This document shows positions 1 to 6,356 of a stretch of DNA of 16,335 nucleotides, one piece after another. Made by a program: the position numbers and the translations under genes. The notes below the pieces were generated by a model. That model did not search any database. It saw only the letters and a list, made by a program, of their open reading frames with translations, and was not told the origin of the DNA. This DNA comes from JAGLQQ01 sp043806135 (GTDB lineage: Bacteria; Omnitrophota; Gorgyraeia; B26-G9), in NCBI GenBank assembly GCA_043806135.1, contig JAZDHG010000100.1, positions 1 through 16,335 of the forward strand. Direction: 5' to 3'. Each line of letters starts with the position of its first letter. The first letter of the stretch is position 1.

Positions 1-124
1 TTAGAGATGCAAAAGAGGAGAATAAACTTATATCGGCCGGCCTGAAAAATAAAAAGAAACTTTTTCCACTTAAAAGTTGCAGGTTACGGCTGCCAAGAAA
101 CAACCTATCTCTAACGGGGTTTAC
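1..124. repeat. 124-bp direct repeat, copy A (window-edge copy)
   Basis: This segment is identical, base for base by eye, to 280-403. The offset is 279 bp, which is exactly 93 codons, so both copies read in the same frame as the downstream pseudopilin gene. The left limit is unknown because the copy starts at the window edge. The right limit falls inside the palindrome centre: copy A continues into CCCGTTAGAG while copy B continues into the pilin codons TTTAATAGAG. Perfect identity suggests a recent duplication, or an assembly duplication that read coverage could exclude. Confidence 0.95.
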
Positions 125-135
125 CCCGTTAGAGA
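108..135. repeat. Perfect 12-bp-arm palindrome (prepilin-motif-like)
   Basis: The arms TCTCTAACGGGG (108-119) and CCCCGTTAGAGA (124-135) are perfect complements around a TTTA loop (120-123). In the frame of the downstream pseudopilin the box reads S-L-T-G-F-T-P-L-E, close to the true prepilin motif S-L-T-G-F-T-L-I-E at 388-413. It has no U-run, so it is not an obvious terminator. It is the best-preserved member of a repeat family also seen at 258-286 and 1230-1293. Confidence 0.9.
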
Positions 136-272
136 AAGCCACCGACGAAGTCGGTGGTGGAATACCTTATAAAGTTGACATTGGTTTAAAGCCACCCTCA
201 GCATATGCAGCTTGCCCTGTGAGAAAGTTTTTTTTTAACAGAGAAAAAGAACTTTGTTCTCTAACGGGGTTT
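122..272. mobile_element. Candidate MITE-like element with inverted ends
   Basis: The segment runs between ACCCCGTTAGAG (123-134) and its complement CTCTAACGGGGT (259-270). These form 12-bp terminal inverted repeats around roughly 124 bp of internal sequence. No transposase is encoded. The left-end lead-in (AAAGCCACCG) and the right-end lead-in (AGAACTTTGT) both recur in the shorter element at 1230-1293, as expected of a dispersed family. No target-site duplication is visible. It could equally be a REP-type mosaic array rather than a transposable element. Confidence 0.4.
139..157. repeat. Second hairpin of the repeat element
   Basis: CCACCGAC (139-146) and GTCGGTGG (150-157) form a perfect 8-bp stem with a GAA loop, immediately after the palindrome at 108-135. 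The AAAGCCACCG lead-in recurs in inverted orientation near 1271-1281, so this hairpin is part of the repeat family rather than unique DNA. Confidence 0.8.
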
Positions 273-854
273 ACCCCGTTTAGAGATGCAAAAGAGGAGA
301 ATAAACTTATATCGGCCGGCCTGAAAAATAAAAAGAAACTTTTTCCACTTAAAAGTTGCAGGTTACGGCTGCCAAGAAACAACCTATCTCTAACGGGGTT
401 TACTTTAATAGAGGTTCTGTGCGTTATAGTCATAATCAGCGTGTTTTTTTCCCTCAGTATACCTATGTTGTCCAAGACAGCAGGGAACTTTCACCTAAGA
501 AGCAAGGCTTCTCAGCTCAAGTCAATGTGCGAATTTCTGAAAAGAACCTCAATTTCTGAGAACAAAACATATAAGTTAGTAATAGATTTTGCTCAAAACT
601 CATATTCGGTCCTGCAAAGTTCCCATAAAAATCCTGATGAATTTTTGACAGCAAAAGATTCTTTGCTCAGGACCCGCACTCTTCCCAAGAGCATGTCTTT
701 TTTTTCTCCTGCCAATACGACAGAAAAGCAGGAAATAGTTTTCAAACAAACCGGGGCGGTATCTTCAGCTGAATTTTTTATAACCAACAATAAAGACACT
801 ACGGCAAAGTTATCGACAACGCTGAGCGGAGAGATACTTTTGGAGTATATATGA
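219..854 (+). CDS. GspH/FimT-like pseudopilin with abnormal N-terminal leader
   Basis: Probable minor pseudopilin of a type II secretion or type IV pilus system, processed by prepilin peptidase and inserted in the pilus-tip complex. The prepilin signature is LTGFTLIEVLCVIVII, cleaved after Gly60 if the GTG at 219 is used. It is followed by the usual hydrophobic helix and a GspH-like globular domain to residue 211. A 60-residue leader is far longer than is usual for prepilins. There is no ATG, GTG or TTG in frame closer to the motif, and no stop in this frame back to the window edge. A CTG at 369 would give a normal 10-residue leader (LPRNNLSLTG), but this is speculative. The leader is made of repeat DNA (124-bp duplication plus palindrome), so the native start may have been displaced. 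The stop overlaps the next pilin start (ATGA). The family call is firm; the start is uncertain. Confidence 0.8.
   Translation: MRKFFFNREKELCSLTGFTPFRDAKEENKLISAGLKNKKKLFPLKSCRLRLPRNNLSLTGFTLIEVLCVIVIISVFFSLSIPMLSKTAGNFHLRSKASQLKSMCEFLKRTSISENKTYKLVIDFAQNSYSVLQSSHKNPDEFLTAKDSLLRTRTLPKSMSFFSPANTTEKQEIVFKQTGAVSSAEFFITNNKDTTAKLSTTLSGEILLEYI
258..286. repeat. Imperfect palindrome, copy with one extra T
   Basis: TCTCTAACGGGG (258-269), loop TTTA, then CCCCGTTTAGAGA (274-286). This is the same box as at 108-135, but the right arm carries one inserted T. In the pilin frame it encodes SLTGFTPFRD. It is preceded by a small hairpin AGAAC-TTT-GTTCT (248-260), which recurs as AGAACTTTGTCCT at 1241-1253. 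Confidence 0.85.
280..403. repeat. 124-bp direct repeat, copy B (fused to pseudopilin start)
   Basis: Second copy of the sequence at 1-124. In the pilin frame it encodes a basic stretch running from AKEENKLISAG to RLPRNNLSLTGFT, so its right end supplies the residues just before and across the prepilin cleavage site. It ends where homology to copy A stops at position 403, inside the GFT codons. Confidence 0.95.
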
Positions 855-1216
855 GGGCAAGAACAAAAAAGAATAATGGATTTATTCTGATCGAAATACT
901 TGTATCACTATTGCTGCTTTCAGCAGGAATTCTTTTCTTGGTCCAATCTCTTTCCATGATCACGAAAAGCAACCAGCAAATAAAGAATAACCGCTTGGCC
1001 TATTTGTTGATCGACAATATTTATAATCAGCTTTATTCGGGAGAGCGCATCCTGCCTGGTAAAGTTATTTTAGATAAAAAAGAGTATTTTTGGGAATTCA
1101 CTGTCGATAATACAAGTGATATATTGAAGCACCTGACGATCACTGTTAACTGGGACACAAACACCTCTTCATCCACTGCCAGCTTAACCCATTCAGCTAT
1201 AGGCATAAACCAATAA
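851..1216 (+). CDS. PilV/GspI-like minor pseudopilin
   Basis: A 121-residue protein with a short basic leader (MRARTKKNNG). The prepilin motif is G-FILIEILVSLLLLSAG, so cleavage is predicted after Gly10, with Glu at +5 and a hydrophobic helix to about residue 33. The rest is a small, poorly conserved globular domain ending in Ser/Thr-rich strands, as in PilV/GspI minor pilins. The start codon overlaps the stop of the preceding pseudopilin by ATGA, a strong sign of translational coupling. Unlike the upstream gene it has a normal-length leader and no repeat DNA. No J- or K-type pseudopilin follows, so the operon ends here within the window. Confidence 0.85.
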   Translation: MRARTKKNNGFILIEILVSLLLLSAGILFLVQSLSMITKSNQQIKNNRLAYLLIDNIYNQLYSGERILPGKVILDKKEYFWEFTVDNTSDILKHLTITVNWDTNTSSSTASLTHSAIGINQ

Positions 1217-1229
1217 ATTTCTATTAGTA

Positions 1230-1293
1230 TACCCTGTTAGAGAACTTTGTCCTCTAACGGTTTGCGCCAACGGTGGCTTTCTCTAACAGGGTA
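1230..1293. repeat. 64-bp mosaic repeat with 13-bp inverted ends
   Basis: TACCCTGTTAGAG (1230-1242) and CTCTAACAGGGTA (1281-1293) are perfect inverted ends. Inside are a third partial box CTCTAACGG (1252-1260), the spacer AGAACTTTGT shared with 248-257, and GCCAACGGTGGCTTT, which matches in inverted orientation the AAAGCCACCG following the palindrome at 108-135. It is a rearranged, shorter relative of the 122-272 element, showing that this family is modular. No U-run follows, so it is not an obvious terminator. Confidence 0.85.
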
Positions 1294-1310
1294 AATCAGT
1301 GTAATCAGGC

Positions 1311-1361
1311 TTTTAATCTGTGTAATCAGGTTCTTTCGTTCAACTTAAATAAGAAAGAACC
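1311..1361. repeat. Dispersed hairpin repeat, copy 1 (possible terminator)
   Basis: The segment begins TTTTAATCTGTGTAATCAG. It contains GGTTCTTTC (1329-1337), a 15-nt loop and GAAAGAACC (1353-1361), followed by AATTTTTTC. The T-run makes it a plausible rho-independent terminator for the pseudopilin operon. It aligns without gaps to 13511-13561 (same stem, same 15-nt loop length), so it is also a dispersed repeat. A related AATCAGTGTAATCAGG string lies just upstream (1294-1309). Confidence 0.7.
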
Positions 1362-1390
1362 AATTTTTTCATAATTCTTATCAAGCCTTG

Positions 1391-1419
1391 TTGACTTTTT
1401 ACCTGAGTGGTTATAAACT
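1391..1419 (+). promoter_or_regulatory. Sigma-70-type promoter for the FIST-kinase-regulator operon
   Basis: TTGACT (1391-1396), 17-bp spacer, TAAACT (1414-1419). Predicted transcription start falls at about 1425-1428, on or just before the ATG at 1428, and no Shine-Dalgarno is present. The mRNA is therefore probably leaderless. The same TTGACTTTTT...TAAACTA arrangement recurs at 6301-6330. Confidence 0.65.
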
Positions 1420-1427
1420 AATAAGAT

Positions 1428-2618
1428 ATGACGATAGCGGTTGGGGTAGGCACAAGTAAGGAGTTTGAATCTTTTGCAGCCGGATCATTGGCTGCGGTTA
1501 ATGCAATAGAAAAATTGGGAAGTAATGATCCTGATTTTGTTTTTTGCTTCGCGTCTTCGCGTTTTGATCATGTACAGCTGGTGCGCGGCATAAAAAGCGT
1601 CTTACCAAACGCACCGCTCATAGGCTGCACAACCGCGGGAGAAATAACCAATGCAGGCCCTGCAAAAAAGTCTGTCATTATCTTAACCATAAAATCGAAT
1701 AGTTTGCATGCTGCGTTTGGGATAGGTAAAAATGTGAGTAAAAACTCACGCGGAGCTGGACAGGAAGTAGCCCGCGATACAGTATTAAAAACAAGAAAAG
1801 GGGCAATTCGTCATGCTTTTATGATGCTTCCTGACGGGCTAAACGGTAACGGGGTCGAGATCATCAGAGGTATACAGGAGGTGCTCGGCACCAGTTTCCC
1901 GATAGTCGGCGGCTCAGCGGCTGATGATTTCCTTTTTCAAAAAACTTTTCAGTACTTTGAAGAGAATGTGTATACTAATAGTGTCGGAGGCATTCTTTTC
2001 TCTGGAGACATAAGTGTAGGCATAGGAGCAAGGCACGGCTGGTATCCGCTAGGCAAGCCAAGAATTGTAACCGAAGCTGATCATAATATAATTAAAAAGC
2101 TCGACGGTAAACCTGCCGCGAGAATTTATGAGGATTATTTCGGCAAAAGGGTTGCCGATCTAAAGAATGAGCCCATGGCCAGAATGTCTGTAATGTATCC
2201 TCTGGGCATGTCGATCCCGCAAGAGGAAGAATGTATAATACGTAACGCACTGCGTGTTGACAAGGAAGGCTCATTGATCTGTGCGGGTGAAGTTCCCTGC
2301 GGGTCTGAAATCCGAGTAATGATGGGCTCAAAGGAAACCGCCTTGAAAGCGGCTAAAAAAGCCGCGGAAATAGCTCTTAGCGGCCTCAGAAAGCAAAAAG
2401 CTGACCTGGTGTTTGTATTTGATTCCGTATCACGAGAAAGACTGTTTGGCCGAAAAAGTGAAGAAGAAATAGCGGTTATAAGAAGTATATTCGGAAAAGA
2501 CACCCCAGTGATTGGTTTTTATACATATGGAGAACAGGCCCCGCTGGGTGCGACGATAAATCTTGGTCAAACATTTTTTCATAATGAAACTATTGTAGTG
2601 TTCGCAATCGGAGAATAG
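1428..2618 (+). CDS. Stand-alone FIST-domain sensory protein
   Basis: A 396-residue protein made only of FIST N and FIST C domains, a ligand-sensing module thought to bind small molecules such as amino acids. Seen in the sequence: the N-terminal VGVGTSKEFESFAAG, the hallmark core PLIGCTTAGEI near residues 64-74, FPIVGGSAADDF near 157-168, and the C-terminal PVIGFYTYGEQAPLG. There is no signal peptide, membrane segment or fused output domain, so it is presumably cytoplasmic and acts in trans. The histidine kinase starts 6 bp after its stop, making it the first gene of a signalling operon. The ATG at 1428 is favoured because the FIST fold begins there and the promoter abuts it. Confidence 0.88.
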   Translation: MTIAVGVGTSKEFESFAAGSLAAVNAIEKLGSNDPDFVFCFASSRFDHVQLVRGIKSVLPNAPLIGCTTAGEITNAGPAKKSVIILTIKSNSLHAAFGIGKNVSKNSRGAGQEVARDTVLKTRKGAIRHAFMMLPDGLNGNGVEIIRGIQEVLGTSFPIVGGSAADDFLFQKTFQYFEENVYTNSVGGILFSGDISVGIGARHGWYPLGKPRIVTEADHNIIKKLDGKPAARIYEDYFGKRVADLKNEPMARMSVMYPLGMSIPQEEECIIRNALRVDKEGSLICAGEVPCGSEIRVMMGSKETALKAAKKAAEIALSGLRKQKADLVFVFDSVSRERLFGRKSEEEIAVIRSIFGKDTPVIGFYTYGEQAPLGATINLGQTFFHNETIVVFAIGE

Positions 2619-2624
2619 CATAGA

Positions 2625-4205
2625 ATGAAGATCAATATATGGCTGATACTCATAATCGGAGCTGCAGTATTGAGTGTTGTGGTCATTGTTAACAACATGG
2701 TCGCAAAACTTATGGGCGGTTTCATCCTGCTTGTTTTACTTGCTTATCTTGCCGAAATATCCCGTGAAGAACGCGAGCAGATAGATAAAATGCAGCACGC
2801 CTTAGACAAACTGCGAAATGCATACGGCGAGCTTGATGAACAGGCAAAAATCATTATTCGTACTGACTTAGAATTAAACCGCACTCAGGAGCAGCTGGAC
2901 AAAAAGATAAACGGGCTATACACACTGCACGAGCTTGGAAAACTCATTAGTTCAACTCTGGAGACCGAAAACCTTTTTTCTCAGATTACTGAACCGCTTA
3001 TACTTAAGCTCGGGTTTGAAAAAACCATAATATTTTTAAGAAACAAAGATACCCAAACACTGGAATGCAAAGCAGCTATTGGTTTTTCTTCGCTGTTGAT
3101 CGACAAGATCAAACAAGCGAACATTGAAAAGGAATTCCTGAAAAATGTTTTAGAAAGAGGTTCTTCTGTCTGGGTTAAAAGCGAGGAATCTTCCACAGAA
3201 GAACAAAAAGCCTGGCTAGGGCTGTTTGAAGTATCCTCTTTTGTTATTGTGCCGATGGTAATAAAAGAGTCTGTTGAGGGTTATATTTTCGTCGGCAACC
3301 AGACGAGTTATAATTATGTATCTGAGGGGGATATAGATTCTCTTTTTATACTTTCCAACCAGTTCGGCATTGCCCTTGACAATGCACAGCTTTACGCCCA
3401 GTTAAAGCGTTCTCATAATCAGTTGGAAATCCGTGTGCAGGAACGTACAAAAGAATTGGCCGAAGCAAACAAGCAGCTTATAAAACTTAATAAGATGAAA
3501 TCCGACTTTGTCTCTGCCGTATCGCATGAATTACGCACTCCTCTGACATCAATCAAAGGATATGCGGCTATTTTAAGCGCTGGGCGATTAGGAGATGTAA
3601 GCACCGTACAGGCTGAAAAGCTCAATAAAATCAATATTCACAGTGATGAATTGATTAAACTGGTAAATGACCTTTTGGATATTGCCCGTATTGAGTCCGG
3701 CAAGATCGGCATGAGCATTAAGCATTCCGCTCTTAATGAGATCATTAGGAGTATTGCAGACTTGTTCTTCCCGCAAACTGATGAAAAGAATATCAGTCTT
3801 CAGCTTGAAATACCTAAGGAAGAAATTATGGTCTGGATGGACCCCAGCCAGATATCGCGTGTATTTATAAATCTGATCGGAAACGCCATGAAATTCACCC
3901 CTGAAAAAGGCACAATATCAATACGGGTCAACCCAGGAGAAAAATTCATTAATGTAGAAATAGCTGACTCCGGTATCGGAATAAGCGAAGCTGATATCCC
4001 ACGTCTGTTTGACGAGTTCTACCGCGTTGATAATGCCATAAACGCTGAAAAAAAAGGTACAGGTCTGGGGTTGTCTCTTGTTAAGAAGATCATTGAGGCT
4101 CATAAGGGTGATATCTGGGTTACCAGTGAAGTCGGCAAGGGAACAATCTTCCATTTCACTTTATCCATTGAACAGATTGCGGATACACAAATAAAAATGA
4201 ATTAA
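2625..4205 (+). CDS. Membrane-anchored GAF-domain hybrid-less histidine kinase
   Basis: A 526-residue sensor kinase. Two adjacent N-terminal membrane segments (about residues 5-22 and 28-45) have almost no periplasmic loop, so sensing is probably not periplasmic. A coiled coil (about 46-98) leads to a GAF domain (about 100-255), then a second helix and HisKA with phospho-acceptor His301 in VSHELRTPL. The HATPase carries an N-box (NLIGNAMKF), G1 (DSGIGIS), F-box (LFDEFYRVD) and G2 (GTGLGLSLV), all intact, so an active kinase is expected. It sits 6 bp after the FIST gene and 17 bp before a REC-GGDDF regulator, its likely partner. It carries no receiver domain of its own. The ligand is unknown; the FIST protein is a plausible upstream input. 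Confidence 0.92.
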   Translation: MKINIWLILIIGAAVLSVVVIVNNMVAKLMGGFILLVLLAYLAEISREEREQIDKMQHALDKLRNAYGELDEQAKIIIRTDLELNRTQEQLDKKINGLYTLHELGKLISSTLETENLFSQITEPLILKLGFEKTIIFLRNKDTQTLECKAAIGFSSLLIDKIKQANIEKEFLKNVLERGSSVWVKSEESSTEEQKAWLGLFEVSSFVIVPMVIKESVEGYIFVGNQTSYNYVSEGDIDSLFILSNQFGIALDNAQLYAQLKRSHNQLEIRVQERTKELAEANKQLIKLNKMKSDFVSAVSHELRTPLTSIKGYAAILSAGRLGDVSTVQAEKLNKINIHSDELIKLVNDLLDIARIESGKIGMSIKHSALNEIIRSIADLFFPQTDEKNISLQLEIPKEEIMVWMDPSQISRVFINLIGNAMKFTPEKGTISIRVNPGEKFINVEIADSGIGISEADIPRLFDEFYRVDNAINAEKKGTGLGLSLVKKIIEAHKGDIWVTSEVGKGTIFHFTLSIEQIADTQIKMN

Positions 4206-4222
4206 CGGGATAGAGGAGCACA

Positions 4223-5152
4223 ATGGTAAAACAGAAAATTCTGATAATCGACGATGAACCCGATATTAGAGATGTTCTAAAGATTACACTTGAATGTGAG
4301 GGATTTGAAGTTTATGAGGCCAAAGACGGTGTAGAAGGACTTGAAAAAGTGCATAAAACATCACCTGATCTTGTTATCCTTGATTATAAAATGCCGAAGA
4401 TGGACGGACATGAGGTTTGTCAAATTCTTAAAAAGGATATATTACTGCGCCATATGCCGATCATCATGTTGACCGGAAAAGGTGAGACCCAAGATAAAAT
4501 AAAAGGTATAAATGCTGGAGCTGATGATTACCTGGTAAAGCCTTTTGATCCCCAGGAGCTTGTCGCACGAATAAAAATGATCGTCCGGCGCAGCACGCGG
4601 GACCTTGATGCTAATCCTCTTAGCCGGCTGCCGGGCAACGTTACGATAATGAACGAGTTTGATGCGGCAATTAAAAGCAATACGCCCTTTGCCATTTGCT
4701 ACGTAGATCTGGATAAATTCAAGTCATTTAATGACACCTACGGATTTGAGCACGGCGATGAAGTTATTCGTGAAACGGCACGTATTATTTTAAATTCTGT
4801 CCATGAGCTTGGCAACAGAGACGATTTTGTCGGGCATATAGGCGGAGACGATTTCGTTTTTCTGACCACAATAGACAAATCTGAAATAATCTGCAATAAG
4901 ATCATCGATATTTTTGACAAAATAGCCCCTTCTTTTTACAATCAGGAAGACCGGGGACGCGGGTATACAATTGCCAAAGACAGGCAAGGAAATCAAATAG
5001 AGGTTAAACTGCTTTCCGTTTCCATAGGTATTGTAACAAACGAATACCGCGCTATAAATCATGTTGTGGAAATAGGGGAAATCGGTGCTGAATTAAAGAA
5101 ACTCGCCAAAGCAACTGAGGGAAGCAACTTTGTAAAAGACAGCAGAAAATGA
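4223..5152 (+). CDS. Response regulator with REC and GGDEF-like (GGDDF) output
   Basis: A 309-residue regulator with a good GAGGAG ribosome site. REC domain 1-120: acidic pocket D10/D11, phospho-acceptor D54 (VILDYKMP), T84 and K106 (VKPF), all present. A GGDEF-family domain follows from about residue 134. The substrate-side motif VDLDKFKSFND is intact, but the signature is GGDDF (207-211) instead of GG[DE]EF. At the inhibitory-site position Asp is kept, while Arg is one residue out of register (GNRDDFVG). It may be an atypical diguanylate cyclase or a degenerate receptor. It is third in the FIST-kinase operon and is most simply the target of that kinase. The gene ends 22 bp from convergent pilT, with no obvious hairpin between them. 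Confidence 0.9.
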   Translation: MVKQKILIIDDEPDIRDVLKITLECEGFEVYEAKDGVEGLEKVHKTSPDLVILDYKMPKMDGHEVCQILKKDILLRHMPIIMLTGKGETQDKIKGINAGADDYLVKPFDPQELVARIKMIVRRSTRDLDANPLSRLPGNVTIMNEFDAAIKSNTPFAICYVDLDKFKSFNDTYGFEHGDEVIRETARIILNSVHELGNRDDFVGHIGGDDFVFLTTIDKSEIICNKIIDIFDKIAPSFYNQEDRGRGYTIAKDRQGNQIEVKLLSVSIGIVTNEYRAINHVVEIGEIGAELKKLAKATEGSNFVKDSRK

Positions 5153-5174
5153 GAGTTGGCAGTAAACTTTTATT

Positions 5175-6215
5175 TCAGGCAAAATAATGCTTTTCAAAAG
5201 CGTACTTCCTGGCAGTACGCTGATCGATTTTATTGCTTTCCATCAAAAACTTCAAAGACTGATCCATGGTCTGCATTCCTTCTTTGCCTCCGGCCTCTAC
5301 AATATTTTTCACCTGAAAGGTTTTATTTTCACGAATAAGATTCTTAATCGCCGTATTGTTGACCAGAACCTCTGTGGCAAGATGCCTGCTTAAACCGTCA
5401 CGTGAGGGAATAAGCATCTGAGAAACCACTAATGCCATAGCCTCAGCAAATTGCACTCTGATCTGGGCCTGCTGTTCAGCAGGGAAAACATCAATAATAC
5501 GGCTTACAGACTGCGCGGCATTACGCGTATGCAGGGTAGCAAACACAAGGTGACCGGTCTCAGCCGCAGTTACTGCATTGGAAATCGTCTCTAAATCTCT
5601 CATTTCACCTACAAGGATAATATCCGGATCTTCTCTTAAAGCAGCACGTAGTCCAGCTGCAAAACTTACCGTATCTGTGCCAATCTCACGTTGATTTATT
5701 ATACAACGCTTATGCTCATGTATATATTCTATAGGGTCTTCAAGTGTAATGATATGCGCACTTCTTTCCATATTAATTCTGTTGATTATTGAAGCAAGCG
5801 TTGTAGATTTTCCGCTTCCAGTTGGTCCGGTAACAAGAATAAGACCTCTTTGTATTTCACAGGCTTGCCTAACCGCAGCCGGAAGACCGAGAGATTCCAG
5901 TGGTTTTATGTTTTGAGGAACCAACCGGAAAGCCACGCATAATCCATTTCTGTCCTTATATACATTGATCCTGAATCTTCCCCCCCCGTCTAAAGTAAGA
6001 CCAATATCAATTTCTTTTCCCTCCTTCAGGCAAAGCAGCCTTTCTTCCGGCATTATTTCAAGCAGAATAGCCTTGATATCTTTCTCTGTTAAAACAGTAC
6101 TTTCTATAGGTTCCATGCTGGAGGCCAGCCGCATCATAGGAGGTAACCCTACACATAAATGAAGGTCTGAGATATCCCTTTTTACAATCTCTTCAAAAAG
6201 TTTTTTTGTTTTCAC
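5175..6215 (-). CDS. pilT: Type IV pilus retraction ATPase PilT
   Basis: Hexameric cytoplasmic motor that depolymerises type IV pili for retraction and twitching. The 346 residues match the family length. Walker A is GPTGSGKS (130-137), the Asp box follows at ITLEDPIEY, Walker B is DPDIILVGEMRD (about 197-206) and the His box is GHLVFATLHT (221-230). The PilT-typical motif AIKNLIREN (family AIRNLIRE) is present near residue 295. The start is a GTG at 6215 with AAAGGA 7 nt upstream. Its own promoter is divergent from the TPR gene. It is convergent with the response-regulator operon, so the two could interfere by antisense transcription. Confidence 0.95.
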   Translation of the reverse strand: MKTKKLFEEIVKRDISDLHLCVGLPPMMRLASSMEPIESTVLTEKDIKAILLEIMPEERLLCLKEGKEIDIGLTLDGGGRFRINVYKDRNGLCVAFRLVPQNIKPLESLGLPAAVRQACEIQRGLILVTGPTGSGKSTTLASIINRINMERSAHIITLEDPIEYIHEHKRCIINQREIGTDTVSFAAGLRAALREDPDIILVGEMRDLETISNAVTAAETGHLVFATLHTRNAAQSVSRIIDVFPAEQQAQIRVQFAEAMALVVSQMLIPSRDGLSRHLATEVLVNNTAIKNLIRENKTFQVKNIVEAGGKEGMQTMDQSLKFLMESNKIDQRTARKYAFEKHYFA

Positions 6216-6256
6216 AACAGCATCCTTTTCTGATAGTTAAGCAATCCTTCCTGAAT

Positions 6257-6285
6257 ATATTATTCTAAATAAATTATGCTGTCAA
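6257..6285 (-). promoter_or_regulatory. Consensus promoter for pilT
   Basis: On the minus strand: TTGACA (6285-6280), 17-bp spacer, TAATAT (6262-6257). This is close to the sigma-70 consensus and is the strongest-looking promoter in the window. The predicted start is near 6250, giving a 35-nt leader with a Shine-Dalgarno before the GTG start. Confidence 0.75.
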
Positions 6286-6300
6286 TCAGTATGATTTTGG

Positions 6301-6329
6301 TTGACTTTTTCAACTTGAAAATTTAAACT
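6301..6329 (+). promoter_or_regulatory. Promoter for the TPR protein gene
   Basis: TTGACT (6301-6306), 17-bp spacer, TAAACT (6324-6329). It is nearly the same as the promoter at 1391-1419, including the TTTT run after the -35 box. It is divergent from the pilT promoter, with the two -35 boxes about 15 bp apart, so one bound regulator could affect both. Confidence 0.65.
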
Positions 6330-6356
6330 ATATTTTCAATAGAAACGAGGCGAAAT

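Noticed and set aside
108..135. Tyrosine-recombinase core site (dif- or lox-like)
   Set aside because: The arms are the right size, but the 4-bp centre is shorter than the usual 6-8 bp, and no recombinase gene is in the window.
1..403. CRISPR array
   Set aside because: The repeats differ in length, are not evenly spaced, occur in both orientations and have no cas genes beside them.
167..475. Minus-strand 102-aa ORF across the repeat region
   Set aside because: It is the complement of the repeat and pilin DNA. It has no domain, and the palindromes keep both strands partly open.
2092..2503. Minus-strand ORFs inside the FIST gene
   Set aside because: Shadow frames of a well-supported FIST coding region.
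5153..5174. Bidirectional terminator between the response regulator and pilT
   Set aside because: The gap is 22 bp and shows no stem or T-run on either strand.
5156..5393. Plus-strand ORFs of 60 and 68 aa at the 3' end of pilT
   Set aside because: They lie opposite pilT coding sequence, whose family motifs are unmistakable. No ribosome site or domain supports them.
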